NCBI GenBank assembly: GCA_000149265.1
Contig: CH003313.1
Location: 407,160-471,159, forward strand
Length of the DNA stretch: 64,000 nt
Direction of reading: 5' to 3'
Origin: Ciona savignyi
Lineage: Eukaryota > Chordata > Ascidiacea > Phlebobranchia > Cionidae
Part shown: piece by piece, positions 48,622-59,958 of the stretch
Layout of the letters: every line of letters begins with the position of its first letter
Position numbering within the stretch: position 1 is the first letter of the stretch
Notes under the pieces: generated by a model
Database searches by the model: none
The model's input: only the letters and a program-made list of their open reading frames with translations
What the model was told of the DNA's origin: nothing
Program-made: the position numbers and the translations under genes

Positions 48622-50882
48622 CAAATGATGAAATGCCATTGCCGCAAAAGTTTTAACAGCCACACCTGTTTTTTGCCAATCCTTACTAGTTTTGGGTATT
48701 ATTCATTAACATAATTTTTAAGTCGAAAATTAAAATTTTGTCTTTATGTTGCTTTAATAATATAAACAAGGAAAATAAAATTAATTGAAAGTTATACAGT
48801 ATTGTATAGTTGTGTGTAAAGAAAATAGCCTATTGTGTTTAGTATTATTAATAATTTAGAATTCAAAAATTGAATTGCTTCAAAGATAAAAACCTCATAA
48901 CCACTGGTTATGAGGTTTATAACCACTGGTTATGAGGTTTTTTGATACATTGATATTTTGAAACCAGCATTGATACATAGAAATTCTCTGCTGTAAAATA
49001 TAAACCAAACAATTAATTATTAAGGACCACATATAATATGTGAAACCTAGTAATGTGTTTTTGGCCATTTCAACCCATTATATTGTTTTATTAACTGTCA
49101 TTTTTGCAATTTCTGATAATAACATTAACATCCCTCCACAGAAGGAGATAATTGAATAACTCTTGTAATAGGCATATGCATTTTGGCCAGATTTTGGAAA
49201 GCTATTAAAAACGCAGAGGAATTCCTAACAGACTCAAAGGGATACTATTTTGCATTTTTGCTGTGGAAATTTTATAAACTGATGTTGAACTATAAAATGA
49301 ACTGACAAAATTGGTACAAAATTAATTAAATCGTATATTTTAAAAAATGTAAAAATATAACATAGGCAATTACTATCATACAGCTGAACATTTGTTACTA
49401 CAATCTATTCATAGGAAATTTTAAGCCAAATAAAAAAGTCTTTTAGCCTAGCCCCATCATTTTCCAAAAAATATTGAAGAAAATGTTTCTTAATCGCATG
49501 TTTACACAATAATTAACTTTTTGAAATGTCTTTCATCATAAGCTCTTTCAGCAAGTTTTCATCATTCATCAGATCTTGTTGAAAATTAAAAGTAAAACCA
49601 AACCTTCCGCATGTGAGCGGGTTGCTATTGTTATTTGCTATCAAGCTTTAATATTTTATTCCATTTAGCATATACCGGAGGTTCAAAATACTGGTATCGA
49701 TAAAGCAGGGATAAATTCTGGTTAAGTAACCACCCTTAATTGTTTAAAATGTTTTCATAGTAATATTAAAGTATACCTATTAAAAATCAATTTTTAAAGT
49801 TTCGTGTAGAATGAAAATAAAAGATTTTCCCACCATATGCTCTGAGATGCTTATCAGGACTGTTTAAAGTTGTAACAACAATTTAATGACATCAAAATTA
49901 CACACTGGGCATCACAAAAACAACAATATTTTTTGTCAAATTTCCTTTTAAAAATACCATTTTTGTCTTTGCAACTGCAGAATATAACATATGAATAGCT
50001 GTTAAGTAAGTTATTACCCAAGAGGTACATTTACTGTGTAAGAGTTGTTATTTTTAATTCAGAAGAAACAGCCGTTGTACACACATGGGTACAACCTTAA
50101 TATTTTTATATTTAAATTACCAATCTTAAGAAAATTGCCTTACGGCAATTTAGTTGTTGAAGCATTGGTGGTGTGGTTTAATACAAAAGTTATGTAAATT
50201 AGGGTGACCCATTACATTTTAATTACGAGCAAAATGTTTATCATGTATTGTTTAAGTTAGCAACCAAATAATTGCATTCTGACTGGAAACTGCCAAAAAC
50301 TCTGTTGAAATGAGAGTGGTTTAATACAAAAAAATATTTACATTGACATGCCAGTTAAAAGGATGATTCACTTGTGCCAATATACCGTAGCATTCAGGGA
50401 TAATGCAAATTGAAGATACTCTGGGACAGAACTTTACTTTACAGACACTGTTAAGTTAAGATTTCAAAACGCCTTAAAAATAAAAGTGCTATTTTGATAT
50501 TATTAAAAACATGAACTTGATTCATCTACAGTTACCTTAAACAGTTCTGTACAGCAAACTGCTAGTTTTGTTTTTAGTCCTAACTGGTTTATCATAAAAA
50601 ATAAAACATATACACAATCGGTATACAATTCACAAAAGATATTAAAACTCCATGAATTGATTTTTACCCCGTTGTAAAATGTTCAGTTGTGTGCTTAGTT
50701 CAGCCAACTGAAAAACTTAAAATCAAGAAAGAAAATGAATGTTTGAATAGTTTCTACAAAAAGGTTTTTACATCTTGACTGTAAATGCTCATTGCATTTG
50801 GTCTATTTGGGAGGCAATAAAAAGGCCTGGCAGCAAAACCTACATGGATTATAAGCACCTTTTGCATCTGCTCCAAGCTCCT
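48622..50882. other. gene-free AT-rich stretch, includes the hnRNP C-like 3' UTR
   Basis: No coding sequence is recognised. A strong hairpin lies near 48891-48945. The end adjoining 50883 should be the 3' UTR of the minus-strand hnRNP gene. Confidence 0.4.
48891..48945. repeat. perfect short inverted repeat with partial duplication
   Basis: The arms AACCTCATAACCA and TGGTTATGAGGTT pair perfectly around a single C. A further 'ataaccactggttatgaggt' follows immediately, so the right half of the palindrome is repeated. Confidence 0.8.
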
Positions 50883-51911
50883 TTATTTTGCAGCTTGGAC
50901 TTCTTCCTTGATCTTCTTCTCAGTGTCCTCCTCTTGATCCTCCGCTGCAGATGCCGCAATCGCTTCCGCCTTCGCCACGCTCAAGATCAGAGCGTTCACT
51001 TTCTCACGAAGCCCAACCAAGTCGGTTTTAAGGGTCTTCAAATCAAGGTACTTTGAAGCGATCAATGAACCAAGCATGGGGTCTGCCGGGGGCAATGGGG
51101 GTGGGGGCATTGGGTTCGAATCCGGTGGGGTTGGGGGTTGTACTGCTTTCGTCACAGTAGAAGGAGGTGGAAGAGTTGGCTTTCGATTTTTCTCGATCCG
51201 ACCAGATTGAAATTTCGACCCAGCTGCTTGTGATCCTCGTCCCCTCCCACGTCCACCTGTTCCTCTAGCTGAACCTCTTCCTCGATTTAACCCACCTCTT
51301 CCTGAACCACGTGTTAATGCCCCACCCCGTTGACCACCTCGTGACGTGCCACCTCTTCCACGTAACCCACCCCTCAAACCCCTCCCACGACTCAATGAAT
51401 TGAAACCGGCTTTATTCCCATTCAGTGACTCATTTCCATTTTTCTTCGATTCCGAGGCGATTTTAATATCAGCCTGTTGTCCAGATATAAAATTTCCATG
51501 TTCAGCTTGCACTGCGCTCCTAGCACTCTGGATGTCGTTGTATTGAACAAAAGCATAGCCCCTGTGCAGAGAGACACCAGACACCATACCATACTGCACA
51601 AACCTTTCATAGAGTTCATCTTGTGTCACATTCTGGGTGTTAATGTTACCGACAAACACCCGCATATGAGCCGTCGTGGGGTCACAAGTTTCAGACGAGA
51701 CAGAACCATGGTTCTGCATGGAGTTATTTTGATGCAATGTAGGTAGTAGTTTGGGTCGAAATTGACTTTTCCCTTGGTTGTTGTGGTTTAAAAATTGCTG
51801 GTTGTTGTTAAACTGCCCACCATATTGGTTGTCATATGGCTGGTTGGGGTAACGCACCGGCGATTGTTGATACTGACCTTTAAACTGTGGGTTTTGCCAA
51901 CTCTGGTTCAT
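50883..51911 (-). CDS. hnRNP C/RALY-like RNA-binding protein
   Basis: The coding sequence is a single exon of 342 residues. Order: a Gln/Asn-rich N-terminus (1-80); one RRM at about 83-153 with RNP2 VFVGNI (85-90) and RNP1 RGYAFVQY (117-124); an RG/RGG-rich segment (175-227); a proline-rich segment (247-277); a leucine-zipper-like helix (about 280-318, including LKTLKTDLVGLREKVNALIL); and an acidic tail. The RRM matches the hnRNP C/RALY type (FVGNINT, then GVSLHRGYAFVQY). In that family the RRM binds U-rich pre-mRNA and the helix mediates oligomerisation, so a nuclear pre-mRNA-binding role is expected. The RGG block between RRM and helix is not a feature of vertebrate hnRNP C as I recall it. 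The ATG at 51911 is the first Met in frame. SMARCE1 lies 486 bp upstream in the same orientation. Confidence 0.85.
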   Translation of the reverse strand: MNQSWQNPQFKGQYQQSPVRYPNQPYDNQYGGQFNNNQQFLNHNNQGKSQFRPKLLPTLHQNNSMQNHGSVSSETCDPTTAHMRVFVGNINTQNVTQDELYERFVQYGMVSGVSLHRGYAFVQYNDIQSARSAVQAEHGNFISGQQADIKIASESKKNGNESLNGNKAGFNSLSRGRGLRGGLRGRGGTSRGGQRGGALTRGSGRGGLNRGRGSARGTGGRGRGRGSQAAGSKFQSGRIEKNRKPTLPPPSTVTKAVQPPTPPDSNPMPPPPLPPADPMLGSLIASKYLDLKTLKTDLVGLREKVNALILSVAKAEAIAASAAEDQEEDTEKKIKEEVQAAK

Positions 51912-52397
51912 GTTGCCTTGTTGTTGGGATTTATGTAATTTATCCAGTTAAAGTCAAAATATAGTTCCCTAACGATCTGTTTGGATTAGGAACAAAAATA
52001 AAGCAGTAATAAGCATGTCATTGGAGAATTATGGTACATGTTGATGGCAGTCAGCATAAAAGATGTAAGAAACAGATTTTATTTTTTAGTGTAAATACAG
52101 TTAAATGCAAATGTTTGCTGTTTAACCCAGTTATGGTAATTTTACATTTGATTACCTTGAGAATTATGTAGAACGACTGTAAGAATATTGACGAGAATTG
52201 AAAATTATTCCTGACTATCCATGCATTGTACTTTATGCATCTCACGTATGCCATATAGTTTTACAGTACCAATAATTTCATTTTCTACAAAAATTCTTAG
52301 AAACATACAAATATATACTTAAATGGTAATCAGCCAACCGAAACAAAAGAAAATGACCTGGTTACACTAAATAATAAACTTAAAAACTAAAACAAAT

Positions 52398-54212
52398 TTA
52401 TTTTTCTAATACAGGAGCTTCGTCTTTTTCTGTAATTTCTACTTTCATTTCTGCATTGTTTGTTGATTCCTCTTTATTTTCATCAACTTGTTTCTCTTCA
52501 GTAGGTTCCTTGGAATTTATTTCTTTTTCATGTCCAATATCTTCCATTTCTTCAGTTTCTGCCACTTTTTCTTCCTTTGAATCTTCGTTGGTCTGATTTA
52601 TCTCCATTTCTTCTGTCTCCTGCTTTAATTCTTTTATATTTTTACAATCTCCTTCTTCCTTTTCCTCTTCAATGCTCTCTTTTTTCTCTATCTCGCCTTC
52701 TTCTCCTTCTTTCTGTTCTGCAGCTTTCTCAGCCAGCTTTCTTTCCTCTTCTGCCTTAGCTTCCATTTCTTCTTTGTTTTTCTTCTCCATTTCTTCTCGT
52801 AGCAACCTCTGCTGTTCCTGCTTCTTTTTATACTCCACGTAAAACTCCTGGGGTGTGATGGTTTTCAAAACCTTCATTTCAGATTCAAATTTTGTTCCTT
52901 GTTGTTTCCACTTCCGCTTTGTCCCAGCGTGACTTCTTTCTATATCTTCAAGCTCATCCTGGAGTTTTTGTTGATGTTTCTGCAAAGATTGCACTTGGTT
53001 CTTCAAGATGTCGTATCTTTGCTGAGTCACAATACTTCGACCAGTTGGAACGATTGTTGGTTCGGTCAAGATATCCTATAACAAATGTATTAAACACTGT
53101 TAAACAGGTTAAAATAAGTTATATACCGTTATTCATGTGGCTTGTTATAAACTAACCACAACAAAAATATTTTATATAAATTATTAATTTATTTTTTCTT
53201 ATTTTTATCAACCTCTTGCCATGCAGGGTTCCCCAAGTTCAGCAACAATACTTAAGCGATATACCTAATTGAGTAAACAGGTACTGGTGTAGGATATAAC
53301 GAAAAAAAAAATAACAGAATGCAAACAAGAACTTTCTTTGTGTAAATTCTCACCTGCATAAGCCGATGGTTCCTCTGAAACCTCGCAGCAGCAACATGTT
53401 TCACAGAGAACCCTTCATCTGTATCCCCAGCCCCGTCGTCTGCAGGTTCAATACTGATGCAAGATTCGTCTCGTTCCAGAGCTCGGTTCTCAGCCTCAAT
53501 CACATCCGCCCTTCCTTTTGCTTGTAAGTAGCTCTGGTAAGCGGGGGAATTGTGGTATGACTTCATGAGGTCCTGGTATTCACCTTTCTCTGACTCATAC
53601 TCTGCGTTGAACACCTAGAATAAAGGATACAATTAGCCTTTTTTATGAATAGGACTCTTCTCCATGGTTTATACAGCGAAAACGGTTGGAATTATTGTTA
53701 GATTGACAGATGCCCACAGTTGCACTGATGAAGCTTATTAATTGCATTGTGTTACTAATTAATTCAATTTTAACAGATCGTTACATTTAGTAAATGAATT
53801 TCCTGGGGACAATCTGGACACAATTTTTATCATAATTACTGTTCGTAAAAGTAACCTGTTTATCAGCAGATGGCAATTCTCTCCACATTTTTCCAATAAT
53901 TTTTCCGATCTCCCAAATTTTTAATTCCGGCTGACCTGCCTTTACTTCATCCCAAACCTTTTTACTGTAGCGCATGTAGGCCATTAGGGGCTTTTCTGGG
54001 GCCTTGGGTGCCTTAGGGACAGCTGAAGAAGAACTGAGATGTTTCCCATCTCTTGATAGGTTGGGTCCAAGCAGCAGCTTATTGCATGCGGGGTGGTTAT
54101 ACTGACTGTTCATGTACATCATGGTACTTGGAGCAATATGGTTGGAGGCACTCAGTGGCACAGATAGATTGGATATCACATCAGCATTAGACCTTGTGGT
54201 TCTTCGAGACAT
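52398..54212 (-). CDS. SMARCE1: SWI/SNF subunit SMARCE1 (BAF57)
   Basis: An HMG-box subunit of the BAF chromatin-remodelling complex. Three exons: 53856-54212 (ATG at 54212), 53354-53614 and 52398-53075 (stop TAA), all phase 0. The protein has 431 residues against about 411 in human. The HMG box starts at [19 protein letters not shown] and is split by the first intron after LPSADKQ; the second exon completes it and carries [15 protein letters not shown]. Downstream are [17 protein letters not shown], as in SMARCE1, then a coiled coil ([20 protein letters not shown]) and a long Glu/Lys-rich C-terminus. The N-terminal 60 residues are diverged. The gene appears intact. Confidence 0.96.
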
Positions 54213-54399
54213 AACTCTTTCTTACTCTCTACACATTTGAAATGGAGTAATGTAAAAATAAACAAGAATAAAATAAGAGCATTTTGGATCAAGTATATAA
54301 AGCATTCTAGCATTTTCGGGGAATGTCGAATTTAATATTTCACTTTCTGATACTTTAACCACAAAACCAGTTAAAGAAAGTCATTAAAAACTAGCCTGG

Positions 54400-54670
54400 C
54401 CTAAGTAGGTAAGAGATTCGGCAATCAGACAAACAGTTCTTGAAACGAAACATGATGAGTAAGTTGTTAAGCAATGCACTTGGCGGAAGTCACTCGAAAC
54501 CCAGGGGATTAAAGTGTTGAACTAAAGCTGAATAAACCTTCCAATAACATACAACACACTGCAATATCTCCAACAACTTTTTGCAGTTACGAGAGTTAAT
54601 CTGATGATAACCTTTGTAATAATGCCCACTCCAGTTTCCCATCCACACAGATAAATGACAATATCCTATG
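54400..54670 (+). mobile_element. tRNA-derived SINE, diverged
   Basis: It spans the diverged head ('ctaagtaggtaagagattcg'), the centre ('gttaagcaatgcacttggcg') and the 3' part ('cataca', 'acacactgcaatatctcc', 'gacaatatcctatgc'). Confidence 0.6.
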
Positions 54671-54818
54671 CATGATATATCTTTGGCAAGATGCTAAGCA
54701 ATAATGTAGTTAATTTCCCTTTATGTGGACACTTTTAAAGACTGAAATATTATAATTCATATACATAAATCATTAGGGTGCCATGGTTTTTATAAAGAGG
54801 TAACATTAAAAGGGGTGC

Positions 54819-55015
54819 CTCTAAATACTGCAGGACCGCTTGGATCACTTAGATTGCTATGGAAAGTAATTCTAACCCTGTCCTAAACACTAATCTCAAC
54901 CCCAGAACTAACTTTAACCCCAACCCTAACATTAATATCATAATCTTTATGTGAGAGGAACTTTTTTTCGACCCAAGCGATCCATGTACTACTAGCGATC
55001 ATGTAGTATTTAGAG
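54819..55015. mobile_element. MITE-like element with CTCTAAATACT ends
   Basis: CTCTAAATACT at 54819-54829 is inverted as AGTATTTAGAG at 55005-55015. The interior shares 'taaacactaatctcaacccc' with the element at 9833-10016. A third end of this type, with AGTATTTAGAG, stands alone at 61865-61875. The target duplication is unresolved. Confidence 0.5.
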
Positions 55016-55532
55016 CAGTGGTACCTAGAGCAGTGGCTTTCCACCCATGTACCATTTCGAGGTTTTATGCAGTGCTTACGTACCACCTACATAAGTAACG
55101 TGTTTCTACCAATGTTTCTAACATTTATGACGTCATAATCACCTATTTGACCTATGCGAGGTGTAATAACAAATTCTATTAAACTAGGCATTATCAACCA
55201 GGGTTGATGGGATGCATGGAATTGTTTTTTCACCACCAGTCACAAGAAGATCAACATTATGAAGTTTTTGAGTAGTTTTACTGCTATATATTCAACGTAT
55301 TATACAAATTATGGAAAATTGTTGAAGGTGTTTAGCATTTTATTAATAAAAAGACTCTACAGTACAACTAATTATCCTGGTTTACCAGAGTAATACTTGC
55401 ATTATTTACCTCATTACCTTGCAATTAATTAACCATTCAGTTATTCTTCCTGCACAGGGTAATGTAGTAGTACCTATGCACAGCTTGAGTCGATTAATTA
55501 CTCTTGAACAAAAACCTGAACCGATAAAAAAT
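55016..55532. other. gene-free stretch before the inverted array
   Basis: No gene is recognised. A plus-strand open frame starts near 55437 after an acceptor-like 'gcacag' and runs into the inverted array, ending at 55655. Its product has no family resemblance that I can see. TGACGTCA occurs at about 55131. Confidence 0.35.
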
Positions 55533-58500
55533 CTTCGCTTAAATACCAAAGTTCTTTTACCTAGAAATATAAAACGCGGAAAAACGGAAGACGGAAGTGA
55601 AAAGTTAAACCCCTTAACAAGGGGCTACGGTCCTAAAAATTACAGAATTTGTTAATTGAACCGTGCTCTTTCGAATGATAATTTTTGATTTGAAAAAAAA
55701 TGTAAAATATTAATATCGAATATGAATATTATTAATATTCACGCATTTATAGAGTTTTCGCCAGTTATTCCTTTGGATATGTTGTAGCCCTTGCCAATAC
55801 CTTCAAATTGATATATAAATTATATACAATATCCGCGGGGGCTATATGCACGAAGCGTCTGAATATTCATAACTCGTTATTTAGGGATGCTGCGGTTTTC
55901 ATATCCAGATGAACATTTATAGAGTTTTTGCCAAAAAATCCTTTGTATATGTTGTAGCCCTTATAAATACCTTCAATTTAATGTATAATTTATATAGAAT
56001 AACCGCAAGAAACTATATGCACGAAGTGTCTGAATATTCATAACTCTTCACCAAGGGATGTATCGGAAGATGCTGCAGTTTTCTTATCTAGATGGATATT
56101 TATAGAGTTTTCGCCAATTATTCCTTTGGATATGTTGTAGCCCTTATAAATACCTTCAATTTAATGTAAAGTTTATATACGATAACCGCGGGAAGCTATA
56201 TGCACGAAGCGTCTGAATATTCATAACTCGCCTTACAGGGGGGTGCACTGGAAGATGCTGCGGTTTTCTTATCCAGATGGACATTTATAGAGTTTTCGCC
56301 AATTATTCCTTTAGATATGTTGTAGCCCTTTCCAATACCTTTAAATTGATATATAGATTATATACAATAACCGCGGGAAACTATATGCACGAAGCGTCTG
56401 AATATTCATAACTCGCTTAACAGGGGGGTGCACTGGAAGATGCTGCGGTTTTCTTATCGAAATGGACACTTTATAGAGTTTTCGCCAATTATTCCTTTGG
56501 ATATGTTGTAGCCCTTTCAAATACCTTCAATTTAAGGTATAGTTTATATACAATAACCGCGGGAAGCTATATGCACGAAGCGTCTGAATATTCATAACCC
56601 GTTATACAGAAGCTGATTTGATGAGAGATGTTAGGATTTTTTATTTAAATGGATGGCTTTTTGCCAACTTATGCTATAAATTTGTGCTTGTATTTTTGTT
56701 GTTGTAAATTTGTTTGCACAAACATGTTGTTGTTTACTTGCAATTGACTTGTTTGGCTCGAGCGATATCTATATGGTGCGAAAGAAGAAGTTATCGGCCC
56801 CGGTTGATGGTGCGGCATGTTTTTAATCGGCGTCGGTGACGCTTTAATCACGTTATCAAACCTCATTATCGAAAGTTGTATATATTCTGTAGTTTTCATG
56901 ACATTGTTCCAGTTCATTAGAACACTGTTACTCTGCCAGTTGAATCCTACTTGGTTTAATTATGTGTGCCGATACTATGTCGGATATAACAGACATGTTA
57001 CGACACATAGTTATTTTATTTAGTACCAAAAATGAATCTTTATCTAATTTTAGTTGGAACTTTTTGTCTCAAAAAATTAAAAGAGAAACGAAGATGGACG
57101 AGTCCTTCTTTTCCGTTGACGATGATGAACCAGACGATGATTTAACCCCCGAATTACAAATTGTAATCAATTTACAAAATATTTTTCAAGTGTTATATCT
57201 CAGGCCCGAAATGAGGCTGAATTTTCAGAAGTAAGCGGTACAAACCCATTTTACTGTCCAGAATTAATCACCAAATTTATTAAGAAAACCGCAGCATCTT
57301 CCAGTGCACCCCCTGTAAAGCGAGTTATGAATATTCAGACGCTTCGTGCATATAGTTTCCCGCGGTTATTGTATATAATCTATATATCAATTTGAAGGTA
57401 TTGAAAAGGGCTACAACATATTCAAAGGAATAATTGGCGAAAACTTTATAAATGACCATCTGGATAAGAAAACAGCAGCATCTTCCAGTGCACCCCCCTG
57501 TAAAGCGAGTTATGAATATTCAGACGCTTCGTGCATATAGCTTCCCGCGGTTATCGTTTATAAACTATACCTTAAATTGAAGGTATTTATAAGGGATACA
57601 ACATATCCAAGGGAATAATTGGCGAAAACTCTATAAATGTCCATTTCGATAAGAAAACCGCAGCATCTTCCAGTGCACCCCCTGTAAAGCGAGTTATGAA
57701 TATTCAGACGCTTCGTGCATATAGTTTCCCGCGGTTATTGTATATAATCTATATATCAATTTGAAGGTATTGGAAAGGGCTACAACATATTCAAAGGAAT
57801 AATTGGCGAAAACTTTATAAATGTCCATCTGGATAAAAAAACCGCAGCATCTTCCAGTGCACCCCCTGTAAAGCGAGTTATGAATATTCAGACGCTTCGT
57901 GCATATAGTTTCCCGCGGTTATTGTATTTAATCTATATATCAATTTGAAGGTATTGGAAAGGGCTACAACATATTCAAAGGAATAATTGGCGAAAACTCT
58001 ATAAATGTCCATCTGGATAAGAAAACCGCAGCATCTTCTAGTGCACCCCCTGTAAAGCGAGTTATGAATATTCAGACGTTTCGTGCATATAGCTTCCCGC
58101 GGTTATTGTATATAAACTATACATTAAATTGAAGGTATTTATAACGGCTACAACATATCCAAAGGAATAATTGGCGAAGACTTTATAAATGTTCATCTGG
58201 ATAAAAAACCGTAGCATCTTCCAATGCATCCCTTGATGACGAGTTATGAATGTTCAGACGCTTCGTGCATATACTTTCCCGCGGTTATCCTATATAAACT
58301 TTACATTAAATTGAAGGTATTTATAAGGGCTACAACATATCCAAAGGAATAATTGGCGAAAACTCTATAAATGTCCATCTGGATAAGAAAACTGCAGCAT
58401 CTTCCGATACATCCCTTGATGAAGAGTTATGAATATTCAGACACTTCGTGCATATAGTTTCTTGCGGTTATTCTATATAAACGATACATTAAATTAAAGG

Positions 58501-58958
58501 TATTTATAAGGGCTACAACATATACAAAGGATTTTTTGGCAAAAACTCCATTTTTATAACTTTATAAATGTTCATCTGGACATGAAAACCGCAGCATCCC
58601 TAAATAACGAGTTATGAATATTCAGACGCTTCGTGCATATAGCCCCCCGCATATATTGTATATAATTTATATATCAATTTGAAGGTATTGGCAAGGGCTA
58701 CAACATATCCAAAGGAATATCTGGCGAAAACTCTATAAATGCGTGAATATTAATAATATTCATATTCGATATTAATATTTTACATTTTTTTTAAAATCAA
58801 AAATTATCATTCGAAAGAGCACGTTTCAATTAACAAATTCTGTAATTTTTAGGACCGTAGCCCCTTGTTAAGGGGTTTAACTTTTCACTTCCGTCTTCCG
58901 TTTTTTCCGCGTTTTATATTTCTAGGTAAAAGAACTTTGGTCTTTAAATGTGCACTGT
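55533..58958. mobile_element. large foldback element: inverted arrays of 184-bp units around a unique centre
   Basis: The outer arms (about 55533-55745 and 58742-58958) are near-identical in inverted orientation and include 'ccaaagttcttttacctag' and a CCCCTT-aac-AAGGGG hairpin. Inside each arm is a tandem array. The left has 5 units in one orientation (marker 'gaatattcataac' near 55861, 56032, 56215, 56400 and 56586). The right has 8 units in the opposite orientation (marker 'gagttatgaatattcag' near 57322, 57507, 57691, 57875, 58059, 58241, 58425 and 58609; spacing 182-185). The centre (about 56605-57285) is unique. No transposase is recognised, no target duplication is certain, and the class is unknown. 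Confidence 0.85.
56962..57234 (+). CDS. hypothetical acidic protein in the centre of the foldback element
   Basis: A 90-residue open frame lies in the unique centre between the inverted arrays. It has a Lys-rich middle (QKIKRETKMDE), an acidic patch (SVDDDEPDDDLTPELQIV) and a C-terminal helix-like stretch (NLQNIFQVLYLRPEMRLNF). A second open frame, 56669-56917 on the minus strand, is divergent from it. Composition is more protein-like than the surrounding arrays, but I recognise no domain. It may be an exon of a larger element gene or chance. Confidence 0.25.
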   Translation: MCADTMSDITDMLRHIVILFSTKNESLSNFSWNFLSQKIKRETKMDESFFSVDDDEPDDDLTPELQIVINLQNIFQVLYLRPEMRLNFQK

Positions 58959-59152
58959 TGGGGGCATTTAAAACCATGCATTACAAACAATTGACACAAT
59001 TAACCTAAAATGTTGATTTATCGATCGTAACCGTAGTGTTACGGACAGGGGTGTGTACGTTTATCTATTGTACGTGTAAGTGTAAATAATAGTGTTTTAA
59101 CTTGTGTTGTAATACGTTTTTGGTTAATAATAAACCAAATAAAAAAATAGTT

Positions 59153-59302
59153 ACTGTTAATACTATTGGATTTGGATTGGGAGATAAATTTTATGGATCT
59201 AACTGTACTCCACTCAAATTTATAAGCCAAAACGGTTCAGGCTGTCGAACTCGTTTCGGTAATAATAGTTATACAATACCGTTGCAGGCTTTGATTAATT
59301 AA
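59153..59302 (+). CDS. hypothetical peptide just outside the foldback element
   Basis: An open stretch ending TAA at 59302 reads TIGFGLGDKFYGSNCTPLKF, then ISQNGSGCRTRFGNNSYTIP and LQALIN. It has an acceptor-like 'aaaaaatag' just before 59150. The composition is protein-like (Gly, Asn, Cys, aromatic) and not repeat-derived. It may be a terminal exon. No family was recognised and no upstream exon could be linked. Confidence 0.2.
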   Translation, partial: TVNTIGFGLGDKFYGSNCTPLKFISQNGSGCRTRFGNNSYTIPLQALIN

Positions 59303-59364
59303 AGAATAAGTTAAAAATTACCTTGAGATTACTTGCTAACGTGTTCTGAGTAGGAACTAAAAAC

Positions 59365-59655
59365 GGTTAGTCTGGTGGTTTAGTACGACGCATTTCAACC
59401 GAAAGGTTGCAGCTTCAAAACTGGTCCCAAGCTAGGCGGTTGTGTCCTTGGACAAGGCACTTAATAGACATTGCCTAAACCCAGCAAATTAATGGTTTCT
59501 ACCAAATTAACCAAATGAGTGTATCATACACAACACACTGCAATAGCTCCGGTAACCCGACGGTGGGCGCGGGGTGATATGACGATTTTCCGTGTTTTAA
59601 CCCCCATGGTTTTCCCGTTCACGACGATAAACGTGAATATCCTATCCTATCCTAA
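59365..59655 (+). mobile_element. tRNA-derived SINE, full length
   Basis: The copy is complete: head 'ggttagtctggtggtttagt', B-box region 'caaccgaaaggttgcagctt', centre 'tgtgtccttggacaaggcac', body 'ccgacggtgggcgcggggtg', and tail 'gaatatcctatcctatcct'. Together with 6420-6725 it is the best reference copy in the window. Confidence 0.88.
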
Positions 59656-59958
59656 AAATGAAGACAACTAAAGTTCGTGTTAAAGTTTTCCTTTCAAGAC
59701 AGGCCCAATCGGCCCCAGCCCAAGAAAATGTAGGGTCTTGTGGGTTAGTCTGTCAAACATAATGGCTTCAAAATTCAAAGAAACAATAATTTAGTCCGTG
59801 AACATAATGGCTTCAAAATTTAAAGATGTAATAATTTCAACAATAAATCGATAGCAAATTTCAGTATCGGTGAAAATATGTGGGCGACATATTAGGGTAT
59901 TTCCATTTTAAATCATTTTTCAGGAAGTCTTCCGAAACGCCACCCTACTCAAAACAGT

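Noticed and set aside
50883-54212. SMARCE1 and the hnRNP C-like gene as an operon
   Set aside because: Tunicate operons normally have almost no intergenic space. Here 486 bp separate the stop and the next start, so independent promoters are more likely.
54885-54935. Telomere-like 'aaccctaac' words
   Set aside because: The words are irregular and lie inside a MITE core shared with 9833-10016, with no tandem TTAGGG array.
55740-58745. 184-bp periodic repeats considered as an RNA gene cluster or CRISPR
   Set aside because: No promoter boxes, foldable small RNA or variable spacers were seen. The units diverge uniformly, as in a satellite.
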